Counted from the first letter of the stretch, positions 46,902 to 55,546 are shown. The stretch is 64,000 nt of DNA from Rhodobacteraceae bacterium S2214 (GCA_025141675.1 CP081161.1:1338001-1402000); one strand, 5' to 3'. Numbers and translations: made by a program. Notes: generated by a model from the sequence alone, not told the origin.

Positions 46902-48695
46902 ATGACAACAACTGAATCAGACGACCGCGCAATAAATGAAACAAATGCAACGACGCTTGAAGCGAATCTTTCGCGAATAGAAGAGCTTACCCAGCGGTTG
47001 CTTGTTGCAATGAATCCCAAACGGCACGTCCCAACGTCGTTGCAAGGTCCGTCTCCAGATCTTTATGCAAAGGCAGCATCCGCATACGTCACCGAAATGA
47101 TGAACAATCCGGGCAAGATTATCGAACAGCAGGTCGCGTTCTGGGGCAAATCGGTCAAACACTATATTGAGTCGCAGCATCTGCTTGCCCAAGGCAAATT
47201 GGCGCATCCTGTAGATGAAACCGCACCGGACCGCAGGTTTGCCCATGAACTGTGGGACACGAACCCGTATTTCAATTTTATCAAGCAGCAGTATCTGATG
47301 AACGCGGACGCCGTACGTGATGCGATTTCCGCGATTGATACGATGGACGATGGCGAAAAGCGCCGTCTTGAATATTTCGGCGAACAGATTGTCGATATGT
47401 TCAGTCCGACAAACTTTCTTGCCACCAATCCCGAAGCATTAAGTCTCGCCGCTGAGACAGAAGGTGAAAGCCTTGTCGCGGGGTTAGAAAACCTGATCCG
47501 TGATCTTGAAGCAAACGACGGCGATCTGGTTGTGACGCTAGCCGATAAGGAAGCGTTTGAGGTGGGGCGCAACCTTGCCACGTCGCCCGGAGAGGTCGTG
47601 TACCGCAATCACCTGTTTGAATTGATCCAGTACACCCCGAGCACCGAAAAAGTGCATGAAATCCCGTTGGTGATCTTCCCGCCGTGGATCAACAAGTTCT
47701 ACATCCTCGATCTGAAACCAGCCAACAGCATGATCAAATGGGCGGTAGAGCAGGGGTACACGGTCTTTGTGGTGTCTTGGGTCAACCCAGACGCAACCTA
47801 CCGTGACACGTCGATGACAAACTATGTCGAAGACGGTTACCTGACGGCGATTGATCAAGTGAAATCGATCTGCGGCGTCAAGAAGGTGAACGCAGTTGGT
47901 TATTGTATCGCAGGCACAACCCTGTCGATCACACTGGCTTTGATGGCGCAGCGTGGCGATAAATCGATCAATTCAGCCACCTTGTTCACAACTCTGACCG
48001 ATTTCTCGGATCGGGGCGAAGTTGGTGTGTTCTTGGATGACGATTTTGTTGACGGGATCGAAGCCGAAGTTGCGGAAGCAGGCGTGCTTGACCGGTATTA
48101 TATGTCGCGGACTTTCAGCTTCTTACGTTCGAATGACTTGATCTACGGTCCGGCGATCAAAAGCTACATGCTGGGCAAAGCCCCACCTGCGTTTGATCTG
48201 CTGTATTGGAACGGGGACGGGACGAACTTGCCTGCGAAAATGTCGGTCGAATATCTACGGGGCCTCTGCCAAGGCGATAATTTCGCGACGTCCGGTTTTG
48301 ATATCGCGGACACGACTGTGCGCCTGTCAGAGGTGACTGTGCCGATCTGCGCGATTGCTTGCGAAACCGATCATATTGCGGCTTGGAAAAGCAGCTACCG
48401 TGGGGTTCAGGGGATGGGGTCGAAGGATAAGACGTTCATTCTGTCAGAGTCTGGTCACATCGCGGGTATCATCAATCCGCCGTCCAAGAAGAAGTATGGA
48501 CACTATACCAACCCCGAACTGGGGCTGACGCCTGATGATTGGCTTGCTGATGCGGACAAACACGAAGGGTCTTGGTGGCCACGTTGGGATGCATGGCTTG
48601 CGCCACGGTCAGGTAAACAGGTGAAGGCGCGCACGCCGGGGGACAAGAACCACCCGGTTCTTGGGCCTGCTCCGGGGACATATGTGGCCAAGTGA
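46902..48695 (+). CDS. phaC: Poly(3-hydroxyalkanoate) synthase, class I
   Basis: PhaC polymerises hydroxyacyl-CoA to PHA granules. The 597-residue length fits class I. The catalytic cysteine is in the modified lipase box G-Y-C-I-A-G (about residue 335), the acid in the C-E-T-D-H-I-A-A-W region, and the catalytic histidine in S-E-S-G-H-I-A-G-I. The N-terminal 180 residues are poorly conserved, as usual, and there is no PhaE partner, so it should work alone. It is divergent from phaZ. The next gene on the strand is phaP after 238 bases. Confidence 0.95.
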   Translation: MTTTESDDRAINETNATTLEANLSRIEELTQRLLVAMNPKRHVPTSLQGPSPDLYAKAASAYVTEMMNNPGKIIEQQVAFWGKSVKHYIESQHLLAQGKLAHPVDETAPDRRFAHELWDTNPYFNFIKQQYLMNADAVRDAISAIDTMDDGEKRRLEYFGEQIVDMFSPTNFLATNPEALSLAAETEGESLVAGLENLIRDLEANDGDLVVTLADKEAFEVGRNLATSPGEVVYRNHLFELIQYTPSTEKVHEIPLVIFPPWINKFYILDLKPANSMIKWAVEQGYTVFVVSWVNPDATYRDTSMTNYVEDGYLTAIDQVKSICGVKKVNAVGYCIAGTTLSITLALMAQRGDKSINSATLFTTLTDFSDRGEVGVFLDDDFVDGIEAEVAEAGVLDRYYMSRTFSFLRSNDLIYGPAIKSYMLGKAPPAFDLLYWNGDGTNLPAKMSVEYLRGLCQGDNFATSGFDIADTTVRLSEVTVPICAIACETDHIAAWKSSYRGVQGMGSKDKTFILSESGHIAGIINPPSKKKYGHYTNPELGLTPDDWLADADKHEGSWWPRWDAWLAPRSGKQVKARTPGDKNHPVLGPAPGTYVAK

Positions 48696-48776
48696 GTCGC
48701 GAAATCACGTTCGCCTGAAGCGTGTTTTTTCCAATTTTTCTGTGTGTTTGATCCCTGTTTTTTAGGGCTATACGGC

Positions 48777-48804
48777 TTAACCCTACGTAAAGATTGGATA
48801 ATAT
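48777..48804 (+). promoter_or_regulatory. Predicted promoter of phaP
   Basis: A TTAACC -35-like hexamer (48777-48782) and a TAATAT -10-like hexamer (48799-48804) are 16 bases apart, 130 bases before the phaP ATG. The CTGC-N3-GCAG site begins about 20 bases downstream of the -10, where a repressor would block initiation or early elongation. The hexamers are only moderate matches. Confidence 0.4.
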
Positions 48805-48824
48805 GCAGGTGCAGAATTTTTATG

Positions 48825-48835
48825 CTGCAATGCAG
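48825..48835. promoter_or_regulatory. PhaR operator upstream of phaP
   Basis: The perfect palindromic motif CTGC-AAT-GCAG matches the CTGC-N3-GCAG operator reported for the Rhodobacter PhaR repressor (my recollection of the published motif). Additional TGC-rich half sites flank it (GCAGGTGCAG at 48805-48814, GCAGCATGCA near 48859). The same 11-mer occurs before phaR at 51737-51747. Confidence 0.8.
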
Positions 48836-48933
48836 AAAAAGACTTGAAATGCCGCATCGCAGCATGCATATTGGTGTCAGACGAAATGATGCGGTCCTCC
48901 CCCGCGAAACCATTTACCTGAAAGGTCAGTACC

Positions 48934-49383
48934 ATGGCTAACACACAAGATTTTACAGCTGTTTTCAAAGACATGATGGGTTCTTTCCCAATCGACACAA
49001 AAGCAGTTGAAGAGCAGTTCAAGTCTTCTACGACATTGGCTGAAAAAATGTCCGGCGTTGCAATCGACGCTGCTGGCAAATCTGCTGAGCTGTCCGCAAA
49101 ATGGACACAGGACACACTTGCTAAAGTTGAAGCAATGTCCAAAGCAAAGGCAGAGCCTGCTGATTACGCAAAAGCAATGACAGACTTCGCGTCTACATCT
49201 GCCGAAGCTGCTGCAGAGCACATGTCAGCATTCGCTGAAATCGCGAAAAAAGTTCAGACTCAGACAATGGAACTGATGATGGCTGCTGGCAAAGACATGT
49301 CCGAAGACATGACTGCTGCTGCGAAGAAAGCACAGACAGAACTGACAACAGCTGCGAAAAAAGCGACTGCTTCTGCAAAGTAA
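48934..49383 (+). CDS. phaP: Phasin (PHA granule-associated protein)
   Basis: The 149-residue protein is predicted almost fully helical and amphipathic, with Ala, Lys and Met-rich heptad-like segments (E-M-M-A-A-G-K-D-M-S-E-D-M-T-A-A-A-K-K-A) and no cysteine or tryptophan pattern beyond one W. This is the phasin 2 layout; phasins coat PHA granules. AAAGG lies before the ATG. Codon choice favours GCA/GCT, ACA and GAA far more than its neighbours, a sign of high expression or of a different history. A terminator follows directly. Confidence 0.9.
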   Translation: MANTQDFTAVFKDMMGSFPIDTKAVEEQFKSSTTLAEKMSGVAIDAAGKSAELSAKWTQDTLAKVEAMSKAKAEPADYAKAMTDFASTSAEAAAEHMSAFAEIAKKVQTQTMELMMAAGKDMSEDMTAAAKKAQTELTTAAKKATASAK

Positions 49384-49434
49384 GCGTTGTAAGAAATTAA
49401 CCGCGCCTCTCCTCCCTTAGGTGTCGGTATTTCG

Positions 49435-49464
49435 AGGCGGTCTGCAATGCGGGCCGCCTTTTTT
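49435..49464 (+). terminator. Rho-independent terminator of phaP
   Basis: Stem AGGCGG (49435-49440) with CCGCCT (49454-49459) is followed by six T. The 13-base loop contains CTGC-AAT-GCGG, one base from the PhaR operator palindrome. Confidence 0.88.
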
Positions 49465-49621
49465 CGTACAGAACAGCCGTCACATCCGGTTAACGATTTG
49501 TGAAGGTTGTTCGTGCAAAACAATCCAGATCACGTCGCGCTGAAGTGCTGTGATTTGCAACTTTTGTCGTAAGTGCGTATAACGTTTCCAATAAAAATAA
49601 TGACTTGAGCGGTTTCTTCGA

Positions 49622-50080
49622 ATGTTCACAATTTTAAACAGCGTCTGGGATAACATCCTCGGCCCGCTTTTGCAGCGTCCTAAACGCCAGCAAGTTGCTG
49701 CCCTTTGCTATCGTGGCGATGGGGCTGACAAAGAGGTATTGCTGATCTCTAGTCGTGATACCGGCCGCTGGATTATTCCAAAGGGCTGGCCGATCCGCGG
49801 CAAAAACGGCCCGCAATCTGCGATGCAGGAAGCATGGGAAGAAGCTGGTGTGCGTAAAGGCACAACTGATGCTGATGCGATTGGCACGTATACATACGAC
49901 AAACGCCAGTCGACCGGTTGGTCCTTTCCCGTTGAGACGATGGTATATCCTGTCGCTGTGGAAACCATCGAGGATGAATTTCCAGAGGTGGCACAGCGCA
50001 AACGTCAATGGGTAAGCCCAGACGACGCCGCTGATCTGGTGCAAGAACCGGAATTGCAGAGCATCCTGCGCAGCATCTGA
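49622..50080 (+). CDS. NUDIX hydrolase
   Basis: The 152-residue protein has a NUDIX box-like segment G-x-N-G-P-Q-S-A-M-Q-E-A-W-E-E-A-G-V (about residues 61-78) that fits the DIPP-type form, where the first glutamate is shifted, and the surrounding strands W-I-I-P-K-G-W-P-I-R. Members cleave diadenosine or inositol polyphosphates, diphosphoinositol or capped nucleotides. It lies between phaP and the phosphate transporter gene. The substrate could be linked to phosphate metabolism, but that is inference. Confidence 0.85.
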   Translation: MFTILNSVWDNILGPLLQRPKRQQVAALCYRGDGADKEVLLISSRDTGRWIIPKGWPIRGKNGPQSAMQEAWEEAGVRKGTTDADAIGTYTYDKRQSTGWSFPVETMVYPVAVETIEDEFPEVAQRKRQWVSPDDAADLVQEPELQSILRSI

Positions 50081-50150
50081 AACGCTAGGCTTTTGTTGCT
50101 TTATTGCGAATAATCGTTGAAAGCTGCCCCCGAATAGACGGGAGTGGGAC

Positions 50151-51635
50151 ATGACCAACAGAAACGATGACGGGCGTCACTTAGATACGCTTGATCGTGA
50201 TTTAGCACGATTTTCAAATTTGGAACTTGCGACGCAATACGTGTCCCGCCCGATGGTCGGGCCCGGGATTTCGATCTTGTTCGTCGTATTGGCCGGCCTG
50301 TTGGCCTTGTTGTTTCTGGGACAGACGACGAACACCTTGATCGTTGTGATCGCAGCATGTTTGGGCGCCTACATGGCCTTGAATATCGGTGCGAACGATG
50401 TTGCCAACAATATGGGGCCAGCCGTTGGTGCCAATGCGTTGTCGATGGGCGGCGCGATCGGGATCGCGATTGTCTTTGAAAGTGCTGGCGCGTTGATTGC
50501 TGGTGGCGATGTGGTGTCCACAATTGCAAAGGGCATCATTGAACCAGAAAGCATGGGCGACGCCCAAACGTTTATGTGGGCGATGATGGCAGCGCTTTTG
50601 TCTGCCGCACTTTGGGTGAACCTTGCCACGTGGGTCGGCGCACCTGTGTCCACGACCCATTCGGTCGTTGGCGGTGTAATGGGTGCGGGGATCGCTGCGG
50701 CTGGCTTTGCTGCGGTGACTTGGCCGACAATGGGCGCGATTGCCGCAAGCTGGGTGATTTCGCCTGTGCTGGGTGGTGCGATTGCCGCCGGTTTCTTGTG
50801 GTTGATCAAGGCTAAGATCATCTACACGCCTGATAAAATCGCCGCTGCACGCAAGTGGGTGCCAATTTTGGTCGGCATCATGGCGGCTGCTTTCGCCGCG
50901 TATCTGGCGCTGAAAGGCATCAAGAAGCTGATCAAAATCGACATCCTGACAGCCTTGATGATTGGTGCTGCGATTGGTGTGATCACGTGGCTGGTAATGA
51001 TCCCCGTCATCAAAAAGCAGTCCGAAGGTCTAGAAAATCGCAACAAATCCCTGAAGGTTTTGTTCGGTATTCCGTTAGTCGTGTCGGCTGCATTGCTCAG
51101 CTTTGCGCACGGTGCGAACGATGTTGCGAACGCCGTTGGCCCATTGGCTGCGATTGTGCAGGTGGCTGAATCCGGTGATTTTACGCAGGCGTTTAGCATC
51201 CCTGCTTGGGTTATGATCATCGGTGCCTTCGGGATTTCCTTTGGTCTGTTCCTGTTCGGGCCGAAACTGATCCGCATGGTGGGTGGTCAGATCACAAAGC
51301 TGAACCCGATGCGTGCGTATTGTGTGGCGCTGTCCGCGGCGATCACCGTGATCGTGGCCAGCTGGCTGGGGCTGCCCGTTAGCTCTACTCACATTGCCGT
51401 CGGTGGTGTGTTTGGTGTTGGTTTCTTCCGCGAATGGGACGCGGAACGCCGGATCAAAGCCGCACGTCAAGCAATGCCAGATCGGCCAAGCTATGGACCA
51501 GAAGAACGCCGTCGCCGCAAATTAGTACGCCGTTCACACTTCATGACGATCATCGCCGCATGGGTCATCACTGTGCCTGCTGCCGCGATTTTGTCTGCGC
51601 TGATCTTCTTCGGGATCACTGCGATCGTTGGTTAA
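50151..51635 (+). CDS. pitA: Low-affinity inorganic phosphate transporter, Pit family
   Basis: The 494-residue protein has about ten to twelve hydrophobic helices and the duplicated PHO4 signature, G-A-N-D-V-A-N-N-M-G-P-A near residue 80 and G-A-N-D-V-A-N-A-V-G-P-L near residue 320. Pit carriers import neutral metal-phosphate complexes with protons. A GGGAGTGGGAC region precedes the ATG. A perfect bidirectional terminator follows. Its place between the NUDIX gene and phaR in a PHA locus is unusual. Confidence 0.92.
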   Translation: MTNRNDDGRHLDTLDRDLARFSNLELATQYVSRPMVGPGISILFVVLAGLLALLFLGQTTNTLIVVIAACLGAYMALNIGANDVANNMGPAVGANALSMGGAIGIAIVFESAGALIAGGDVVSTIAKGIIEPESMGDAQTFMWAMMAALLSAALWVNLATWVGAPVSTTHSVVGGVMGAGIAAAGFAAVTWPTMGAIAASWVISPVLGGAIAAGFLWLIKAKIIYTPDKIAAARKWVPILVGIMAAAFAAYLALKGIKKLIKIDILTALMIGAAIGVITWLVMIPVIKKQSEGLENRNKSLKVLFGIPLVVSAALLSFAHGANDVANAVGPLAAIVQVAESGDFTQAFSIPAWVMIIGAFGISFGLFLFGPKLIRMVGGQITKLNPMRAYCVALSAAITVIVASWLGLPVSSTHIAVGGVFGVGFFREWDAERRIKAARQAMPDRPSYGPEERRRRKLVRRSHFMTIIAAWVITVPAAAILSALIFFGITAIVG

Positions 51636-51645
51636 GTAAACCAAA

Positions 51646-51669
51646 AAAGGGGGCCGCGCGGCCCCCTTT
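51646..51669. terminator. Perfect palindromic terminator after pitA
   Basis: Arms AAAGGGGGCC and GGCCCCCTTT are perfectly self-complementary around a GCGC centre. The hairpin separates pitA from the phaR promoter; its length and symmetry allow action from both strands. Confidence 0.88.
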
Positions 51670-51736
51670 GCTATCTCCAAAACGACCCCTCCCGTTTTCT
51701 TTTCTTTTCTTTTGCGGCACTGCCGCTTAGGCTTTG

Positions 51737-51747
51737 CTGCAATGCAG
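51737..51747. promoter_or_regulatory. PhaR operator upstream of phaR
   Basis: The 11-base sequence CTGC-AAT-GCAG is identical to the site before phaP. It ends 22 bases before the phaR ATG, the position expected for autoregulation by the repressor. It lies inside the longer open frame that begins at 51734, which argues against that upstream start. Confidence 0.82.
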
Positions 51748-51769
51748 TACGTCTAGGGAGGGACAGCAT

Positions 51770-52324
51770 ATGGCCGAGGCTAACAAACCATTGCTTATCA
51801 AGCGCTACGCGAGCCGTCGTCTCTACAACACCGAGACGAGCGATTACGTGACGCTGGAAGATATCGCGACGTTCATTCGTGAAGGGCGTGAGGTCCAGAT
51901 CGTTGACCTCAAATCAGGTGATGACCTGACCCGTCAGTACCTGCTGCAAATTATCGCAGAACACGAAAGCCGCGGCGAAAGCGTGTTGGGCGTTGATATT
52001 CTGACCGATCTCGTGCGCAGCTACACCAGTCAGGCGTCTTCCGTCGTTCCGGATTTTCTGCGGGCGAGCTTTGAGATGCTACAAAACGGTCAATCCAAGG
52101 CGATGGAGAACATGACCAAGGTGAACCCGATGGCCGCGATGCCCGGGTTTGACGCGATGCGTGCGCAGCAAGAAATGTTCATGAAGGCGATGACCGGTGG
52201 CATGATGCCTGGTGGCACCACACCGGACAGTTCGTCCCCTGAAAAATCATCCGGCGACGACCTGAGTGACATCAAGGACCAGCTGTCCGCATTGCAAGAA
52301 AAACTAGCCAAAATGGGCAAATAA
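51770..52324 (+). CDS. phaR: PHA accumulation regulator PhaR (repressor)
   Basis: PhaR binds PHA granules and DNA and represses phaP and itself until polymer titrates it. The 184-residue protein has the PHB-accumulation-regulator N-terminal domain (I-K-R-Y-A-S-R-R-L-Y-N-T-E-T-S-D-Y, about 10-26) followed by a linker and a Gly/Met-rich middle (A-M-T-G-G-M-M-P-G-G) and a C-terminal coiled coil. GGAGGGA stands in front of the ATG at 51770. A LysR gene follows 27 bases later on the same strand. Confidence 0.94.
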   Translation: MAEANKPLLIKRYASRRLYNTETSDYVTLEDIATFIREGREVQIVDLKSGDDLTRQYLLQIIAEHESRGESVLGVDILTDLVRSYTSQASSVVPDFLRASFEMLQNGQSKAMENMTKVNPMAAMPGFDAMRAQQEMFMKAMTGGMMPGGTTPDSSSPEKSSGDDLSDIKDQLSALQEKLAKMGK

Positions 52325-52351
52325 CGCCTTTTCGGCGCGAAGGATAAAACG

Positions 52352-53314
52352 ATGGTTACGACGGCCGGACGTGTCACCTTATGGGGGATCGAAGTCTTTG
52401 TGGCGACGGCAGAAGAAGGGGCGATTTCAGCAGCTTCGCGCCGGCTGGGCACTTCTGCAGCGACGGTCAGCCAACAGTTGACGAACCTTGAAGGCGCGAT
52501 TGGCACGACCCTACTTGATCGGGGCGCACGTCCTGTGACGTTGACACCTGCTGGCGAAATGTTCCTTCGCCGCGCGAACACCATCTTGAACGAAGCAGAG
52601 CAAGCCCGCGCTGAATTGGCGATGGCAGATTTGTCGCGTCTGACGCGGTTACGTCTGGGGATGGTCGAAGATTTCTCGGCGGATGTGACGCCAGCGCTGC
52701 TCGCTGAAATGTCCGCTGATCTGATGAACTGCCACTTCCTGCTTGAGACGGGCGCGACCCATCAACTGACCGAACTTCTCGATTCTCGGGCCTTGGATAT
52801 CATCGTTGCTGCTGAGACAGGTCGCCATGATCCGGGCGTTGAAGTTTACCCGCTGATGGAAGAACCGTTTGTCGCCGCTGTGCCAAAGGGCCGGATCAAG
52901 GAAGGCGACATCGCCAAACAGCTACGCCGCATGCCGTTGATCCAATACACGACGCGCCATCATATGGGGCGCATGGTCAAAGCGCACTTGGATGAAGAAG
53001 GCATCACATTGTCCCACAGGTTCGAACTGGACAGCTACCACGCGATTATGGCTATGGTCGCTGAAGGGGCAGGGTGGTCCATCCTGACGCCGCTGGGTTG
53101 GATGCGGGCTGCGCGGTTCCGCGATGATGTGGATCTGATTGAACTGCCATTTGCGCCAATTTCACGCAAAATCACACTGACATCCCGCAAAGATGTGCTG
53201 TCAACGATGCCCGCGACGATCGCCGAACGGTTGCGCCCGTTGCTCAAAGACATGATTGTTGATCCGGCTGTCGCAGAGCATCCTTGGTTGGCTGAAAAAC
53301 TCCGCCTGATTTGA
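52352..53314 (+). CDS. LysR-family transcriptional regulator
   Basis: The 320-residue regulator has a typical N-terminal winged helix (E-G-A-I-S-A-A-S-R-R-L-G-T-S-A-A-T-V-S-Q-Q-L, about 25-46) and a full LysR substrate-binding domain (about 95-300). AAGGA precedes the start. It follows phaR closely and may be part of the PHA transcript, but it has no divergent target of its own. The effector is unknown. Confidence 0.9.
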   Translation: MVTTAGRVTLWGIEVFVATAEEGAISAASRRLGTSAATVSQQLTNLEGAIGTTLLDRGARPVTLTPAGEMFLRRANTILNEAEQARAELAMADLSRLTRLRLGMVEDFSADVTPALLAEMSADLMNCHFLLETGATHQLTELLDSRALDIIVAAETGRHDPGVEVYPLMEEPFVAAVPKGRIKEGDIAKQLRRMPLIQYTTRHHMGRMVKAHLDEEGITLSHRFELDSYHAIMAMVAEGAGWSILTPLGWMRAARFRDDVDLIELPFAPISRKITLTSRKDVLSTMPATIAERLRPLLKDMIVDPAVAEHPWLAEKLRLI

Positions 53315-53362
53315 TTGCCGTTTGTGCGGCGACCCCTTAGACATTTTGAAAAGGGGGACGTG

Positions 53363-54178
53363 ATGCAAAACAACGATGTCGCTGAACGGGGTTTGGTCTT
53401 GCTGGGATGCGGTAAGATGGGATCTGCAATGCTGGCCGGATGGCTGGCGGGTGGTTTACCTGCTGCGTCGGTCTGGGTGTTGGACCCGCATCCGTCGGAT
53501 TGGGTGAAGGCCCAAGGCGTTCATATCAATACAGATTTACCCGCTAACCCCGCGATCATTTTGGTCGCTGTGAAGCCGCAGATGATGGGCGATGCTTTGC
53601 CCAGCCTAAAGGCGCTTGGCAATGGCGAAACATTGTTCGTGTCCGTTGCTGCGGGCACCTCAATTACGACATTCGAAGACGTCTTGGGGGCGCAAACCCC
53701 GATCGTGCGCGCCATGCCAAATACACCGGCGGCCATCGGGCAGGGGATCACTGCACTGATCGGCAACGCCCGTGTGACGGACGCCCAGCTTGATCTCGCG
53801 GATCAGTTTTTGGCGGCCGTAGGCCAGACAGTGCGTTTGGAAAATGAAGGACAGATGGATGCGGTGACGGCTGTGTCGGGATCAGGCCCAGCTTACGTCT
53901 TCCACCTGATAGAGACCTTGGCCGCAGCGGGGACTGCGCGTGGTCTGCCCGCGGACATGGCGATGCAACTGGCGAAAGCGACAGTCGCGGGCGCGGGTGC
54001 ACTGGCCGCGCAAGCAGAAGAACGACCGGATCAATTGCGGGTAAACGTGACATCGCCGGGTGGTACGACGCAGGCGGCACTCAATGTGCTTATGAATCAA
54101 AATGATGGTTTTCCCGCGCTATTAATGCGTGCAGTTGATGCAGCTGCCGACAAATCAGAGGAATTGGGCCGTGACTGA
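53363..54178 (+). CDS. proC: Pyrroline-5-carboxylate reductase
   Basis: ProC makes proline from pyrroline-5-carboxylate with NAD(P)H. The 271-residue size fits. The Rossmann motif G-C-G-K-M-G-S-A-M is at residues 16-24, and the family-typical A-V-S-G-S-G-P-A-Y-V-F and V-T-S-P-G-G-T-T signatures are present toward the C terminus. GGGGG stands before the ATG at 53363. The csaA gene overlaps its end by eight bases, so the three genes from proC to the 2-hydroxyacid dehydrogenase are one tightly packed unit. Confidence 0.95.
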   Translation: MQNNDVAERGLVLLGCGKMGSAMLAGWLAGGLPAASVWVLDPHPSDWVKAQGVHINTDLPANPAIILVAVKPQMMGDALPSLKALGNGETLFVSVAAGTSITTFEDVLGAQTPIVRAMPNTPAAIGQGITALIGNARVTDAQLDLADQFLAAVGQTVRLENEGQMDAVTAVSGSGPAYVFHLIETLAAAGTARGLPADMAMQLAKATVAGAGALAAQAEERPDQLRVNVTSPGGTTQAALNVLMNQNDGFPALLMRAVDAAADKSEELGRD

Positions 54179-54512
54179 CGAGATTACATTTGATGATTTC
54201 CTGAAGGTGGATGTGCGTGTCGGCACCGTCCGACGCGCCGAAGCCTACCCAGAGGCACGCGTGCCCGCGATCAAGCTTTGGATCGATTTTGGCGAAGAGA
54301 TCGGCGAGAAAAAAACGTCTGCCCAGATCACTGCGCATTACGATCCCGATATGATTATTGGCAAACAAGTTCTGGCCGTTGTGAACTTTCCACCGCGCCA
54401 GATTGGTAAGTTCATGTCAGAGGTTCTTGTGCTTGGCATGCCTGACAAAGATGGTGGCGTGGTGCTTGTTGGGCCAGACCAGAATGTACCCGTGGGAGGG
54501 CGACTGCATTGA
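54171..54512 (+). CDS. csaA: CsaA tRNA-binding-domain protein
   Basis: The 113-residue protein is a single EMAPII/Trbp111-type OB fold (D-F-L-K-V-D-V-R-V-G-T-V near residues 7-18, K-T-S-A-Q-I-T, L-A-V-V-N-F-P-P-R-Q-I and the end G-G-R-L-H) as in CsaA secretion chaperones. It starts with GTG at 54171 inside the last codons of proC, an eight-base overlap. It is followed by the dehydrogenase gene with a TTGA overlap. The role of CsaA in Alphaproteobacteria is not settled; it may bind tRNA or unfolded proteins. Confidence 0.9.
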   Translation: MTDEITFDDFLKVDVRVGTVRRAEAYPEARVPAIKLWIDFGEEIGEKKTSAQITAHYDPDMIIGKQVLAVVNFPPRQIGKFMSEVLVLGMPDKDGGVVLVGPDQNVPVGGRLH

Positions 54513-55462
54513 AAACACTTCTGATAACGCGCCCGATTGCCGAAGCGGTGATCGACCAAGCCCGCGAATTGTTTGATGTGACCGTCAGCGAAACGGGCGC
54601 ATTGGACGAAGCCGCAGCAGAACAAGCGTTACAAAGCTACGATGCTATTTTGCCGACTTTGGGCGATCTATTCAGCGCGCAGGCGTTTGCAGGTGCGGCT
54701 GGAAATATGCGTTGCAAAATGCTGGGCAATTTTGGCGTGGGCTACAACCATATCGACGTGGCCGCTGCGAAACAGGCCGGCGTTCTGGTGTCCAACACGC
54801 CTGACGTGCTGACCGACGCGACAGCAGATATCGCGATGACGTTGCTTCTGGCAACCGCGCGGCGTGCAGGAGAAGGCGAACGACTTGTCCGGTCTGGCAA
54901 CTGGGCCGGCTTTGGCCCGAAGGACCTGCTTGGCACGCATGTGACAGGGAAAACCGTCGGGATCGTTGGTATGGGCCGGATCGGCCAAGCGATTGCGCGA
55001 CGGTGTCACTACGGTTTTGGAATGGACGTCGTGTTCTACAACCGCTCCGCGAAGGCTGTCGATTTCCCCGCGACGCAACTGCCAACGCTCGCAGACACGA
55101 TGGGGGGCGCTGATTTTGTCGTTGTGGCAACCCCTGGAGGTGCCGCGACAACCCACCTGATCGACGGCGCCGCCCTATCGGCGATGAAACCGTCCGGCAT
55201 TTTTGTGAATATCAGCCGTGGCGAAGTTGTTGATGAACCTGCGTTGGTCGCGGCGCTTGAAACGGGGCAGATTGCGGGTGCTGGTTTGGACGTCTACGAA
55301 AACGAACCGGCCGTGCCTGAGGCGCTGAAAGCAATGGATCACTGTGTGCTACTGCCGCATCTTGGCAGCGCGACAGTCGAAACACGGCAGGCGATGGGCC
55401 AAATGGCTTTGGACAATATTATTGCGTGGTCAAATGGAAACGTTCCGCCGCAATCCGTTTGA
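54509..55462 (+). CDS. D-isomer-specific 2-hydroxyacid dehydrogenase (glyoxylate/hydroxypyruvate type)
   Basis: The 317-residue dehydrogenase has a TTG start overlapping the csaA stop, with a GGGAGGG site about seven bases upstream. The NAD(P) motif is G-M-G-R-I-G-Q-A near residues 151-158, and the catalytic arginine (I-S-R-G-E), glutamate (E-N-E-P) and histidine (L-P-H-L-G-S-A-T) are present. Substrates of close relatives are glyoxylate and hydroxypyruvate (D-glycerate formation), which would fit marine alphaproteobacterial C2/C3 metabolism, but the exact one is unresolved. Confidence 0.88.
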   Translation: MKTLLITRPIAEAVIDQARELFDVTVSETGALDEAAAEQALQSYDAILPTLGDLFSAQAFAGAAGNMRCKMLGNFGVGYNHIDVAAAKQAGVLVSNTPDVLTDATADIAMTLLLATARRAGEGERLVRSGNWAGFGPKDLLGTHVTGKTVGIVGMGRIGQAIARRCHYGFGMDVVFYNRSAKAVDFPATQLPTLADTMGGADFVVVATPGGAATTHLIDGAALSAMKPSGIFVNISRGEVVDEPALVAALETGQIAGAGLDVYENEPAVPEALKAMDHCVLLPHLGSATVETRQAMGQMALDNIIAWSNGNVPPQSV

Positions 55463-55546
55463 ATTGAAACGATTGTTGCGCAGAACAAACAAATTTCCGT
55501 GACCGACGGAAATTCTTACGGCTAGGGTCGCTATTCTTTTGGGTAG

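Noticed and set aside
51734..51769. Longer N terminus for phaR starting with TTG at 51734
   Set aside because: The extension contains the PhaR operator palindrome, and a GGAGGGA site stands before the ATG at 51770.
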